Below, one piece after another: positions 6,488 to 15,641 of a DNA stretch of 45,821 nucleotides; positions within the stretch are counted from its first letter, which is position 1; each line of letters opens with the position of its first letter. The position numbers were made by a program, and so were the translations under genes. Source of the DNA: an uncultured Acidobacteriia bacterium (GTDB taxonomy: Bacteria; Acidobacteriota; Terriglobia; Bryobacterales; Bryobacteraceae); the NCBI GenBank assembly GCA_903923395.1, contig CAIXXM010000009.1:1-45821 (forward strand), given 5' to 3'. The notes under the pieces were generated by a model. The model had not been told where the DNA came from, did no database searches, and saw nothing but the letters and a program-made list of their open reading frames with translations.

Positions 6488-8383
6488 ATGAACCAGCGAT
6501 TCACCGCCCGTCTTGCTCTTCTTGTCACATGGACTCTGGCTGTGCAACCCGCGTTGCCGGCAGGATCGTACGATGTGCTTGATACTTCCAACAGTGAAAT
6601 GCGGCCATTGATTGAACGCGTCGCACTCGACCGGGGTAACATCCAGCGCTTCTATAACGTAACTGCGTCACCAGAGCGCCGCGCCCGCATGAGAAAGTTC
6701 TACGAGGAAGTACAGGCGGCACAGAAGGCAATGAACTTTGATGCCATGAGTCAGGATGGCAAGGTGGATTATGTTCTCCTGCGCAATGAAGTGGAACATG
6801 AACTGAAGCGTTTGTCGCTCGAAGAGAAGGAAGAGGCAGAGAATGCCGCGTATCTCCCCTTTATCTCCACCATGATCAACCTCGAAGAGTCGCGGCGCAA
6901 AATGCAGCCGATTGATCCGGCCAAGACTGCGGAGACGCTCACGAATCTCAACAAAGCTATGGAAGCGGCGCGCCGGTCCATCGAGGCGGAGTTACGCGGA
7001 GAAACGACGCCTGAGGCACTGCGCAAGCGGAAGATTGTTGGCAACCGCGCAGCGGCGGAGTTGACGGCATTGCGCGCTTCCCTGCGCAACTGGTTTACCT
7101 TCTATGATGCCTACGATCCGATGTTTACCTGGTGGGACGAGGAAGCCTACAAGACCTTGGATAACACGGCAGGCTCATATATCTCATTCCTGCGGGAACG
7201 CGTTGCCGGCATGCGGCCGGCGGTGGCAGAAGTTGGCGGTGCTCCGGCCGGTGGACCCGCACCCGCGGCAGCCGGTGGCGGCGGAGGTGCACGGCGCGCG
7301 GGTGGAGGCGCAGGTTTCGCACCTGGCACCGGCGCACGGGCGGGCTCCACGGATGATATCGTCGGCAACCCCATCGGGCGGGAAGGCTTAATGGTGGAAC
7401 TCGGCTACGAGATGATTCCCTATACGCCGGAGCAACTTATCGCCATAGCCAACAAAGAGTATGCCTGGTGCGAGGCGGAAATGAAGAAGGCCTCCCGCGA
7501 GATGGGTTTCGGCGATGACTGGAAGAAGGCTCTTGAAAAGGTCAAGACCATGTATGTGGAACCGGGCAAGCAACCGGAAATGATCCGTGGGCTTGCACTC
7601 GAAGCCGAGAAGTTTCTGGACGATCATGACCTGGTGACCGTGCCTGCCGTGGCCCGCGAGACATGGCGCATGGAGATGATGAGTCCGGAAAGACAGTTAC
7701 TGGCGCCGTTCTTCCTGGGTGGCGAACAGATTACCGTTTCCTATCCGGTGAACAGCATGACTTATGAGCAGAAGATGATGTCACTGCGCGGCAATAACAT
7801 CCCGATGTCACGCGCGACGGTCTTTCATGAGCTCATCCCGGGCCATAACTTGCAGGGCTATTATGCCGCGCGTTTCAAGCCCTACCGCGGGCAAGTGGGC
7901 GGCACTCCATTCATTACCGAAGGCTGGTCCCTTTACTGGGAGATCATGATGTGGAATCTGCATTTCCAGAAGACACCGGAAGACCGTGTGGGTGCGCTCG
8001 TTTGGCGCATGCACCGTTCGGCGCGGATTATCTTCTCGCTCAGCTTTCATTTGGGGAAGATGACACCGGAACAGTGCGTGGAATTTCTCATCGACAAGGT
8101 TGGTTTTGAGCGCGAGAATGCTTCCGCCGAAGTACGCCGTTCCTTTGGTGGCGGCTATGGCCCGCTCTATCAGGCAGCTTACCTGTTGGGCGGCCTGCAG
8201 ATCAAATCGATGCATGACCAGATGGTTGGTCCGGGCAAGATGACGGAGCGCCAGTTCAATGATGCCGTGCTCAAAGAGAACCGCATCCCTGTGGAGTTGG
8301 TGCGCGCCAGCCTGACGAAGCAGAAACTGACGCGGGATTACACCTCGACCTGGAAGTTCTACGGCGACGTGCCGGTGAACTAA
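6488..8383 (+). CDS. Secreted DUF885-family metallopeptidase-like protein
   Basis: A 631-residue protein with an N-terminal signal peptide (about 1-25) and a mostly helical DUF885 domain. The zinc-site motif HELIPGH is at residues 447-453, followed by a candidate third ligand Glu478 in TEGWSLYWE. DUF885 proteins are uncharacterised relatives of zinc peptidases with an HExxPGH signature. A glycine/alanine/proline-rich insert of about 45 residues (near 243-288) interrupts the N-terminal half and looks like a flexible linker. The gene starts 10 bp after the cyclophilin stop and is the last of the operon; its TAA shares 4 bp with the stop of the convergent BNR gene. A periplasmic peptidase acting on proline-containing peptides fits the context, but the substrate is not known. 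Confidence 0.85.
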   Translation: MNQRFTARLALLVTWTLAVQPALPAGSYDVLDTSNSEMRPLIERVALDRGNIQRFYNVTASPERRARMRKFYEEVQAAQKAMNFDAMSQDGKVDYVLLRNEVEHELKRLSLEEKEEAENAAYLPFISTMINLEESRRKMQPIDPAKTAETLTNLNKAMEAARRSIEAELRGETTPEALRKRKIVGNRAAAELTALRASLRNWFTFYDAYDPMFTWWDEEAYKTLDNTAGSYISFLRERVAGMRPAVAEVGGAPAGGPAPAAAGGGGGARRAGGGAGFAPGTGARAGSTDDIVGNPIGREGLMVELGYEMIPYTPEQLIAIANKEYAWCEAEMKKASREMGFGDDWKKALEKVKTMYVEPGKQPEMIRGLALEAEKFLDDHDLVTVPAVARETWRMEMMSPERQLLAPFFLGGEQITVSYPVNSMTYEQKMMSLRGNNIPMSRATVFHELIPGHNLQGYYAARFKPYRGQVGGTPFITEGWSLYWEIMMWNLHFQKTPEDRVGALVWRMHRSARIIFSLSFHLGKMTPEQCVEFLIDKVGFERENASAEVRRSFGGGYGPLYQAAYLLGGLQIKSMHDQMVGPGKMTERQFNDAVLKENRIPVELVRASLTKQKLTRDYTSTWKFYGDVPVN

Positions 8384-9678
8384 CGGAAATCCGCGGTTCC
8401 GACTTTCACCACCGTGCCGGGTGTGGCGGCTTCAGTCCAGACGCCGAACACCCGGCCATCATAGGCGGTGAGCCACGTATAATCCCCCAGAAAGAGGTTC
8501 TGCCCTTCAAACGGGCTATTACTCCAAAGATAGTTGGTAAAGCTTTTGCCGCCGTCTGTAGACCGCGCCAGAGTTACAGAGGTTTTGCGGTTCTCAAGGT
8601 CATCCCGGCGGTCATAATACTGGACGTAAACATCGCCGCGCACAGGGTCGACGGCCAGCCATTGAAAGAACTGATCGCGCCCGTTATGGATGGCATCACT
8701 GTTCACGCGCAAGGGCTGCCCCCACGTCTTGCCGCCATCGCGCGAGGCTGCGGTGAAGATATCGATATCTCCATTGCGGTAATCGCTCCAGGCAATGTGA
8801 AGTTCACGGCCCACACCGATTTGAGGAAAGCCCATCACGCGGGAGACGCCCGGAACGCCACCGAAGTAAACCGGTCCCACGGGCATGATGTCATGAGACG
8901 CTTCGAAGGTCTTGCCGCCGTCACTGGACTTGGTGAAGATGATAGAGTTCAGATCGTTCCAAACGGCATAGATGGTTCCGTCCTTGGCGGCCACACCCAC
9001 AAACCCTACCAGTCCACCGTTATCATCACGCGGCAGGCCGGCATGCGTGCTGATCCGCATGGGGGCCGACCATGTGTTGCCCTGGTCGGTTGACCGCGAG
9101 AAGAGAATGATGGATTGCCCGAGTTGCCATTCAATCCACCCGACATAGAGATTGCCCGCAAAAGGACTCCCCGGATTGTTATCGGCGAAGATACGGGGCA
9201 TATCCTCCCATTGGATATCTTTCTCGGTTCCAAGCGGGAATGACTTCACAGCAACGGGCTTCTTCTCCCACGTCCTGCCGCCATCGGGCGAGCGGCGGAC
9301 GTAGATGCCATTGCGGCGCGCATTGTGTGCCCAGTAAGATGTGGTGCCGAGCGTGTCAAACACAAGATAACTGAGATAGGCATTTCCCTTGTCATCGAAA
9401 GTGACAGAGACATCGCCCGCGGTGCGCCAATCATCTGGCGTGGTGCCCTCGGCCAGGGTGAAAGATTTGCCGCCATCCACAGACCACGCGGCACGGGCGC
9501 GCCCCTGAAACACCGCAACAACCTGATTCGGGTCTTTGGAATTCACTGCTATCCCCGGCTCATTGCCACGCGCGCCCGGCGGCGACACGGCGACCACCGA
9601 GCTTTTCGGTGCCCGCGGCAGAGTTGGCTGCGCGGCGAGCAGAGTGCAGAAGGAAATGGTGAACAGGGCGAATCTCAC
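8380..9678 (-). CDS. Secreted BNR/Asp-box repeat protein (sialidase-like propeller)
   Basis: A 432-residue protein with a signal peptide ([16 protein letters not shown]) and a beta-propeller built from Asp-box repeats. Six boxes are visible: [40 protein letters not shown] and STDGGKSF. Asp-box propellers occur in sialidases but also in many non-enzymatic secreted proteins; I do not see a convincing sialidase arginine triad, so a glycosidase activity is not claimed. The start is a GTG at 9678, which places the signal peptide at the N-terminus and lies 9 bp from the palindrome at 9688-9699. It is divergent from the DPP-IV-like peptidase and so probably shares its control. Its role may be binding or modifying glycosylated substrates (guess). 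Confidence 0.8.
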   Translation of the reverse strand: MRFALFTISFCTLLAAQPTLPRAPKSSVVAVSPPGARGNEPGIAVNSKDPNQVVAVFQGRARAAWSVDGGKSFTLAEGTTPDDWRTAGDVSVTFDDKGNAYLSYLVFDTLGTTSYWAHNARRNGIYVRRSPDGGRTWEKKPVAVKSFPLGTEKDIQWEDMPRIFADNNPGSPFAGNLYVGWIEWQLGQSIILFSRSTDQGNTWSAPMRISTHAGLPRDDNGGLVGFVGVAAKDGTIYAVWNDLNSIIFTKSSDGGKTFEASHDIMPVGPVYFGGVPGVSRVMGFPQIGVGRELHIAWSDYRNGDIDIFTAASRDGGKTWGQPLRVNSDAIHNGRDQFFQWLAVDPVRGDVYVQYYDRRDDLENRKTSVTLARSTDGGKSFTNYLWSNSPFEGQNLFLGDYTWLTAYDGRVFGVWTEAATPGTVVKVGTADFR

Positions 9679-9687
9679 GGTACTGGA

Positions 9688-9699
9688 ATTGTATACAAT
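9688..9699. promoter_or_regulatory. Palindromic operator/bidirectional -10 element, copy 2
   Basis: A second perfect copy of ATTGTATACAAT, identical to 1743-1754, between the divergent BNR gene (GTG at 9678, 9 bp away) and the S9 peptidase gene (ATG at 9710, 10 bp away). The same geometry at both junctions, and the absence of other copies noticed in the window, argue for one regulator acting on both. Each half also supplies a TACAAT -10-like hexamer for its own strand. No obvious Shine-Dalgarno precedes either gene. Confidence 0.7.
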
Positions 9700-9709
9700 C
9701 AGAGATCCT

Positions 9710-12076
9710 ATGCGACGCCTCTGCCTTCTCTTCGTCTCACTATTGTCTGCTTCCGGACAGGTCACCTGGCAGGATTACGAACGCGCCACGGAGAGCCGTT
9801 CGAAGTACGCACGGTTGCTCACCGGAAGTGCCTCCAACTTCACCTACATGCCGGATTCGACGATGCTTTCCTACCGGGTCACCGTGGAAGGCGGTGCCCG
9901 GTTTGTATTGTTCGACACAAAGAGCAAAGCCAAACAACCCGCCTTCGATCATGACCGTCTGGCGGAGTCGCTGTCGAAAGCCGTACCGGGAAAGTACACC
10001 GGTATCACCCTGCCGTTCCAGTCGTTCACTTATGTGGATGGCCGCAACAGCATCCGGTTTGATCTGTTGACGTCAAGTTATCAGTGCCGGATCACTGACT
10101 ACCAGTGTAAGAAGCTGGATCCGGCGGAGATGGGAATGCAGCGCCGTCCTCCAGCGGCAGAGGAGGATGCGCCTGCGGAACCCGAGAATCAGGTGTTCGA
10201 CGGTATCTTCTTCGAATACCCGCAGCAGGGCGCTGGCGGCAGGCGCAATGGTCCAGAGAATGCCGGCGACAAGGTACTAACGTCACCGGATGGCAAGTAT
10301 GATGCACTCATTCAGAATTACAACGTGTTTCTCCGCGAGCATGGAAAACAGGAGGCACGCCCGTTGAGTTATGACGGCTCCGAGGGCAATTACTATACCT
10401 TCGCTTCCCTGCTCTGGTCGCCGGACAGCAAGCACTTGGTGGCTTATCATACGCGTCCCGGCTATAAGCGGGAAGTTCATTACATTGAATCTTCGCCGAA
10501 AGACCAGTTACAGCCAAAGCACTCCACCATTGATTACAACAAGCCAGGCGATGTGCTGGATCAGGCATTGCCAACGCTCTTTGACATTGCCGGCAGCAGG
10601 CAGACCAATATCGACTCCACGCTCTTTCCCAATGCCTTCAGCATGACCCGCCCGGCATGGCGCAAAGACAGCCGAAGTTTCACCTTTGCTTACAACCAGC
10701 GCGGCCATCAACTCTACCGGATCGTGGAAGTGGGCACCACGGGCAAGGCACGCGCAGTAATCACGGAAGAAAGCAAGACGTTTATTGAGTACCGTCCTCT
10801 GGCCGCCACCATGGCGGACACGGGCAAGACCTACCGCCTCGACCTCAATGACGGCAAGGAGATCCTTTGGATGTCCGAACGGGATGGCTGGGCCCATTTG
10901 TATCTATTCGATGGCATTACCGGGAAGATCAAGAACCAGGTCACCAAAGGCGAATGGGTGGTGCGGTCCGTTGACAAAGTGGATGAGGCGAAGCGGCAGA
11001 TCTGGTTCAGCGCCAGCGGCATGAACGCCGGTGAAGACCCTTACTTCACGCATTACTACAGGATTAACTTCGATGGCACTGGACTTACCAAGTTGAGTGA
11101 GGCGCCAGGCAATCACAAGGTTACGTTTGCTCCGGACATGAGCACTTATGTGGATGAATGGTCCACGACGTCGCAGCCCGCTATCTCACAGCTCCGCGAG
11201 ACAGCCACTGGAAAGGTTCTGGCGGAGTTGGAAAAAGGGGATGACAGCAAGCTGCGTGCGGCGGGCTGGTCGGCCCCCGAGGTCTTCACTGCTAAAGGCC
11301 GCGACGGCAAGACAGATATCTGGGGAGTCATCTGGAAGCCCCGCGGTTTTGACCCGGCGAAGAAATACCCGGTGATCGAATATATCTATGCCGGTCCGCA
11401 GGGTTCGTTTGTGCCCAAGACCTTTTCCGCCGCGGTACAACCGCTGACGGAGTTGGGCTTTGTGGTGGCGCAGATGGATGGCATGGGCACGAATAACCGC
11501 TCGAAGGCATTTCACGATGTCGCTTTCCAGAACCTGGGGGACGCGGGTTTCCCGGACCGCATTCTCTGGCACAAAGCAGTAGCGGCAAAGTATGGCTGGT
11601 ATGACATCTCCCGCGTGGGAATTTTTGGCACGTCAGCAGGCGGTCAAAACGCTTTGGGTGGCATGTTATTCCATCCGGAATTCTACAAGGCGGCCGTATC
11701 GAACAGCGGGTGTCATGACAACCGCATGGACAAGATCTGGTGGAACGAACTTTGGATGGGCTGGCCGCTGGGTCCGCACTATGCTGCCTCGTCCAACGTG
11801 GACAACGCCTACCGTCTGGAAGGGAAATTGTTATTAGTTGTGGGAGAGATGGACACCAATGTGGACCCGACCTCCACGTTCCAGGTGGTCAATGCGCTGA
11901 TGCAGGCCAATAAGAAGTTTGATTTGTTGTTTGTGCCAGGCGGCGGACACGGGTCAGGCGGGTTATTCGGCACACGCCTGCAGTTTGATTTCTTTGTGCA
12001 CCATCTACTGGGCCAGGAGCCACCGAAATGGCAGGCTGCGAATGACAAAGCCGGCCAGACAGACCGGACAATGTAA
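9710..12076 (+). CDS. Secreted S9-family dipeptidyl peptidase IV-like enzyme
   Basis: A 788-residue serine peptidase with a signal peptide ([16 protein letters not shown]), an N-terminal DPP-IV-type beta-propeller (about 60-530) and a C-terminal alpha/beta-hydrolase domain. The catalytic triad is visible as Ser642 in GTSAGG, Asp715 in GEMDTNVDP and His747 in [13 protein letters not shown] enzymes remove X-Pro or X-Ala dipeptides from peptide N-termini; the nucleophile box is GTSAGG rather than the classical GWSYGG. Control by the palindrome shared with the hydroxyproline operon suggests it releases imino-acid dipeptides outside the cytoplasm for that pathway (inference). It is followed by a strong hairpin at 12085-12119. 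Family assignment is firm; exact specificity is not. Confidence 0.92.
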   Translation: MRRLCLLFVSLLSASGQVTWQDYERATESRSKYARLLTGSASNFTYMPDSTMLSYRVTVEGGARFVLFDTKSKAKQPAFDHDRLAESLSKAVPGKYTGITLPFQSFTYVDGRNSIRFDLLTSSYQCRITDYQCKKLDPAEMGMQRRPPAAEEDAPAEPENQVFDGIFFEYPQQGAGGRRNGPENAGDKVLTSPDGKYDALIQNYNVFLREHGKQEARPLSYDGSEGNYYTFASLLWSPDSKHLVAYHTRPGYKREVHYIESSPKDQLQPKHSTIDYNKPGDVLDQALPTLFDIAGSRQTNIDSTLFPNAFSMTRPAWRKDSRSFTFAYNQRGHQLYRIVEVGTTGKARAVITEESKTFIEYRPLAATMADTGKTYRLDLNDGKEILWMSERDGWAHLYLFDGITGKIKNQVTKGEWVVRSVDKVDEAKRQIWFSASGMNAGEDPYFTHYYRINFDGTGLTKLSEAPGNHKVTFAPDMSTYVDEWSTTSQPAISQLRETATGKVLAELEKGDDSKLRAAGWSAPEVFTAKGRDGKTDIWGVIWKPRGFDPAKKYPVIEYIYAGPQGSFVPKTFSAAVQPLTELGFVVAQMDGMGTNNRSKAFHDVAFQNLGDAGFPDRILWHKAVAAKYGWYDISRVGIFGTSAGGQNALGGMLFHPEFYKAAVSNSGCHDNRMDKIWWNELWMGWPLGPHYAASSNVDNAYRLEGKLLLVVGEMDTNVDPTSTFQVVNALMQANKKFDLLFVPGGGHGSGGLFGTRLQFDFFVHHLLGQEPPKWQAANDKAGQTDRTM

Positions 12077-12084
12077 CTGGAAAT

Positions 12085-12119
12085 CCGGGCAGGTATCCTT
12101 TGCGCCGATACCTGCCCGG
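12085..12119 (+). terminator. Strong 13-bp hairpin after the S9 peptidase gene
   Basis: A perfect inverted repeat, CCGGGCAGGTATC and GATACCTGCCCGG, with a 9-nt loop, starts 9 bp after the peptidase stop codon. There is no run of T after it, so it is not a textbook intrinsic terminator. It may pause polymerase together with Rho, protect the 3' end, or act for the convergent GGDEF transcript as well. About 87 further bases to 12206 hold nothing I can identify. Confidence 0.65.
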
Positions 12120-12206
12120 TGAACAGAGACCATGGTCAGTGATTCCAGAGTACGGTGTTTGCGAAGCGATTAAATGCCGGAGTTGTAAAATTCCTGTCAA
12201 TTCCGC

Positions 12207-13208
12207 TCAAAGGTCGGCTGCGAATTTTTCGATCCGCTCAATCATGGGGGTCGCGGCCAGCGCTTCGGTGCGCCCCAGACAAAGCCAGCGCGGACTGATG
12301 GGCACCATCATGGTGCGGCTGCCATTATCCACTTCGAGGTTGATGGTGGCACCGAGGGAGCGCACGATATCGCCACCCTCCTCTTTCGAAACATCACTCC
12401 TGCCAAAGACAGCAACGAAGCATTTGCCGCCCCAGCGGAAGATTCTGCCGGCCCCGCCGGTGCGGCGCTCCAGATGGTCGCGGTAACTCTGCAACACCGC
12501 GTTGCCCGTTTTGTGACCGAACTTCACGTTCAGCGCGGGCAGTTGCTGCAGATTCAAAACAACGGCAAAGCTCAGAGAATCTCTGGCGGAGAGCGAGTTG
12601 ATGTGTTCGATGCCCTGCTCCCGGGAAGGCAGGCCGGTGACGGCGTCCTTGGCCGGATCCACCTGGAAATCAGCGAGCCTGGCGCGGCTTTCGGCGAGTT
12701 GGCGCTTGAGTTCCTCTTCGGCGTGTAACCGCTGCCTGCGGCGTTCTTCTGACTGCTTTTGCAATTCCTCGATGGATTGCTTCAAGCGGCCCTTGAAATC
12801 TATCATTTCGCGGAGCGTCTGCACGCGGTCAATGTCGCGGGAAAGCTCGGTGATTTTCTCGAGCGATTTCTGGTCTTCGGCACCAACTACAGTCAAGGTC
12901 CGAGTGACCAGCTTTGCCAGTGCCTTCAGTTCCGTACTCTGTTCGCGGAGGATCCGCTCGAGTCCGCGCTTCTGGCCATCCATCACCTTGCTGAACATGT
13001 CCGCGATGACGGCCATGTGCTCTGGCGTTGCCTCTGGAGTGATGCGGCTCCCAATATCCCGCAGGTCTTCGAGGAATTCCTTATGCTTTGCAGGGTCATA
13101 TGGCAGGGCCGCAGCAGCAGCCGTTTCCACAAGACTTTCCGCCAGGGCGTAGACGGCATCCTGCGTGCCGTCTTCCCCGCGGCCAAGAAATCTGGCAATG
13201 GAGATCAT
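12207..13208 (-). CDS. Degenerate GGDEF-domain protein with long coiled coil
   Basis: A 333-residue cytoplasmic protein. The N-terminal two thirds are helical, with a charged coiled-coil segment at about 130-185 rich in Glu, Arg and Gln. The C-terminal part is a GGDEF-like domain, starting at DAVTGLPSREQGIEHIN and containing a region that matches the fold. The signature loop reads RWGGKCFVAVF, so GGDEF has become GGKCF, and the metal- and catalysis-related acidic residues are lost. It is therefore unlikely to make cyclic di-GMP and may act as a sensor or scaffold. Its ATG overlaps the TGA of the methyltransferase gene upstream (ATGA), so the two are coupled in one operon with the phosphatase. 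Confidence 0.8.
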   Translation of the reverse strand: MISIARFLGRGEDGTQDAVYALAESLVETAAAAALPYDPAKHKEFLEDLRDIGSRITPEATPEHMAVIADMFSKVMDGQKRGLERILREQSTELKALAKLVTRTLTVVGAEDQKSLEKITELSRDIDRVQTLREMIDFKGRLKQSIEELQKQSEERRRQRLHAEEELKRQLAESRARLADFQVDPAKDAVTGLPSREQGIEHINSLSARDSLSFAVVLNLQQLPALNVKFGHKTGNAVLQSYRDHLERRTGGAGRIFRWGGKCFVAVFGRSDVSKEEGGDIVRSLGATINLEVDNGSRTMMVPISPRWLCLGRTEALAATPMIERIEKFAADL

Positions 13209-14044
13209 CGGTTGGGCTTCCTCAACACGACGAGGTCCTGCCGTGCATCAATGATGCCTTCGATGACGTCGACCACGCGGAAGCCGGAATCCGGCCAGAC
13301 GCGGCGGATGTAGTCCGGCGTCATGAGGGTGGCTCCGTAGCGCCCTGTGATGCCCGTGGTGCGGTTGAGCACTTCCGCGAGCGGCCGGTGGATGCGCTCC
13401 TCTTCAAGGAAGTCATACTCCTGAAAGAGAATGCCCATTTCCATGAGTGCCCGTTCCATGTTCTGGCCACCGAAGTATTCCCTGAGCGGATCCAGTGCGG
13501 TGAAGCCTTCCGTGGTGAGAAAGCAATAGCCGCCGGGCGCCGTGATGCGGAAGAGTTCTTTCAGCCAGGGCAACTGCGCTTCCGGGCTGAAGTGCGAAAA
13601 CGTGGAGACGGAATAGATCATGTCCATCTGCCCGTTGTGATACGGGAGAGGAGGCTGGAAGTTGGTGCTCTGCGCTTTGACCGCGGGATAGTTTTCGCGA
13701 ACGAAGGCTACCAGTGTGGGGTCCACATCGCAGGCATAGTATTCAGCCTTGGGAAATTGCCGCGAGAAATGCAGCAGTTGCCTTCCCGCGCCGCAGCCGA
13801 AATCGAGAATGCGTGCCCTGTCGCCCAGCCGGACGCCATGGTGCAGGGCCATGGTCGCGATCGGCAGGGCGCAGTTCACGCCCGAAACGTAATAGTGCCG
13901 GATGCCGCTCGAACTGGTCTTCCGCATGGAAGAGTTCGGCGGCACCGGAAAATCAATAATTCCCGCGGCCCTGCCCAAGGCGACGCAGGAGGACTGGAGA
14001 GCGTTCAACGCCAGCTTTCCGGTCTCACGCAGCAGCGTGTTCAA
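13205..14044 (-). CDS. Class I SAM-dependent methyltransferase
   Basis: A protein of about 279 residues with a Rossmann-type methyltransferase fold. Motif I is ILDFGCGAGRQLLHF, followed by the acidic end of strand 2 in YYACDVD and the post-motif region DMIYSVSTFSHF. Such enzymes transfer a methyl group from S-adenosylmethionine; the substrate is not evident. The start is uncertain: no ATG is available after the stop of the upstream phosphatase gene (14058), and the TTG at 14044 is the best in-frame choice, 13 bp downstream of that stop. An earlier start would overlap the phosphatase gene by up to about 95 bp. The following GGDEF-like gene is coupled by an ATGA overlap. Confidence 0.8.
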   Translation of the reverse strand: MNTLLRETGKLALNALQSSCVALGRAAGIIDFPVPPNSSMRKTSSSGIRHYYVSGVNCALPIATMALHHGVRLGDRARILDFGCGAGRQLLHFSRQFPKAEYYACDVDPTLVAFVRENYPAVKAQSTNFQPPLPYHNGQMDMIYSVSTFSHFSPEAQLPWLKELFRITAPGGYCFLTTEGFTALDPLREYFGGQNMERALMEMGILFQEYDFLEEERIHRPLAEVLNRTTGITGRYGATLMTPDYIRRVWPDSGFRVVDVIEGIIDARQDLVVLRKPNR

Positions 14045-14057
14045 ATGTCGTCTTCGT

Positions 14058-15641
14058 TCACTTTCCGGTGAACATCTCCGACAGGACCCGCCCCTGGGAC
14101 CCGCTGGGTTCCAGCGCGCCCGCAATGGCGGAAAGAGTCGGAGCGATGTCATTCACCGCGATTCTGTTGTAGTAGTGTCCGGAACGGATACCATTTCCCA
14201 TAAAAATTACAGGGACGTGGGAATCGTAGTTAAACGGGGTGCCGTGGGAGGTTCCGGTGGCACCAAAGAGGTAGAACTGGTCCTGCACAATGATGAGATC
14301 GGGCGCGCGGGAGGCGAGGAAGCCGTTGAGGATCATAGTGCCGGGACCGTCCATCGCCATTTGCCCGTGGGTGATCTGCTCTTTGGTGAGCACGCGGTAG
14401 ACGTGCGGAAACTTGCGGGCGGCTTCCGCCGCGGTCTCCTCCACCTCGGCCAGGCTGAGCTTCTTGGAAACGATCAGTTCCAGGTTGAAGTAGGGGGCGC
14501 TCCCAACGCTATTGACCAGCCATTTGCCTTCGCCGTATTTAGCAGCAAGCGCGGCAGACATCGCGGCTGCGAGCTTCTGGTCGTCGAGACGGCCGCCGGG
14601 CATGTTGCGCGCGATGTTCACTTCGGGGACAGGGGAGACGCCGTGGTCAGCCGTGAGAACGACCAACAGATTGCCCGCACCAACTGCCTTTTCCGCCTCG
14701 TCGATGAGCTTGCCAATGAGGCGGTCGGTGCGGATGGCGATATCCCGGACGGAGGGATCATCTGGTCCGACGGCGTGACCCACGTAGTCATTAGAAGAGA
14801 AACTGACGGCCAGGAGATCCGTGCCTTCGTGCTTGCCCATCTGTTCCGCGGAGATAGCTTTGAAGGCCAACTCTTCAATCAGCTCATTGCCCCACGGGGA
14901 AGCTTCGAGAGAACCGCAGAAGCGGATGTCATCATTCCCGGCGACCATGGTGCAGAACGGCTTTGCGTTCGGATCGCCCGGCTTGGAATCGACGGGATAC
15001 CAGGTGGCTCCCAAGGTGCGCCGTTGAGGACCTTCTTCATTCACATCTTCCACCCACTTGGGCAGGGACTTCATGTAGTAGCTGCTGGTGGTCCAATGAT
15101 TGGAATCCGCGTCAAACCAGTAAGCAGCGTCTGCCATGTGCCCGGCAGGCAGGATTGCGCTGCGATCTTTGATAGAAACGCCGATGACCTTGGATTTTTG
15201 ACCGGAGATTTTGATTTCATCGCCCACGGTGCTGACCAGCAGGCGGTGGGGTGAAGAGCCAGGCGCGCCGGGAATGCCGCCGACAAGAGTGGCTTTCGGA
15301 TCGCTGACGCTGGTGACCTGGCTCCTGGTTTCACGCTCATACCACTCATTGGCGACAATGCCGCTTTGCGAAGGCGTCGCGCCACTCAGAAAAGTGGAAT
15401 GCCCGATCGCCGTGACCGTCGGGAAGGAGATGTGGTGGGCATCATCAAAGACGGCACCGTTGTCGAGCAGGCGCTTGAGTCCAGAGGTATAGTCCTGGCG
15501 GAAGCGGACGATGTAGTCATAACGGAACTGGTCAATGACGATGGCCAGGATCAGCTTGGGCTTTTTCGGCGGGACCGCAACGGGATCAGCGGAGAGCGCG
15601 AAGGCGGCGAGTAGGAGTGCGGGAAGAAATCGTCGGATCAT
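14058..15641 (-). CDS. Secreted PafA-like alkaline phosphatase (phosphodiesterase superfamily)
   Basis: A 527-residue protein with a signal peptide (MIRRFLPALLLAAFALSA) and an alkaline phosphatase superfamily domain. Metal ligands and the nucleophile region are visible: VIDQFRYD (Asp37), FPTVTAIGHST with the probable nucleophilic Thr at 75-77, SNDYVGHAVGPDD, TADHG and SHGTPFNYDSHVP. The stretch GVSIKDRSAILPAGH carries a Lys-x-Arg pair typical of PafA-type monoesterases rather than diesterases. It should release phosphate from organic esters in the periplasm. AAGGA lies 5-9 nt upstream of the ATG at 15641. It leads an operon with the methyltransferase and GGDEF-like genes. The 142-bp region to the divergent PEP-CTERM gene presumably holds both promoters. 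Confidence 0.88.
   Translation of the reverse strand: MIRRFLPALLLAAFALSADPVAVPPKKPKLILAIVIDQFRYDYIVRFRQDYTSGLKRLLDNGAVFDDAHHISFPTVTAIGHSTFLSGATPSQSGIVANEWYERETRSQVTSVSDPKATLVGGIPGAPGSSPHRLLVSTVGDEIKISGQKSKVIGVSIKDRSAILPAGHMADAAYWFDADSNHWTTSSYYMKSLPKWVEDVNEEGPQRRTLGATWYPVDSKPGDPNAKPFCTMVAGNDDIRFCGSLEASPWGNELIEELAFKAISAEQMGKHEGTDLLAVSFSSNDYVGHAVGPDDPSVRDIAIRTDRLIGKLIDEAEKAVGAGNLLVVLTADHGVSPVPEVNIARNMPGGRLDDQKLAAAMSAALAAKYGEGKWLVNSVGSAPYFNLELIVSKKLSLAEVEETAAEAARKFPHVYRVLTKEQITHGQMAMDGPGTMILNGFLASRAPDLIIVQDQFYLFGATGTSHGTPFNYDSHVPVIFMGNGIRSGHYYNRIAVNDIAPTLSAIAGALEPSGSQGRVLSEMFTGK

Noticed and set aside
8380-9678. Calling the BNR protein a sialidase
   Set aside because: Asp boxes alone are not enough; the arginine triad and nucleophilic Tyr-Glu pair of sialidases could not be identified.
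13902-15254. Open frame of about 450 codons antisense to the phosphatase gene
   Set aside because: No recognisable domain; the opposite strand encodes a complete PafA-like enzyme with all motifs.
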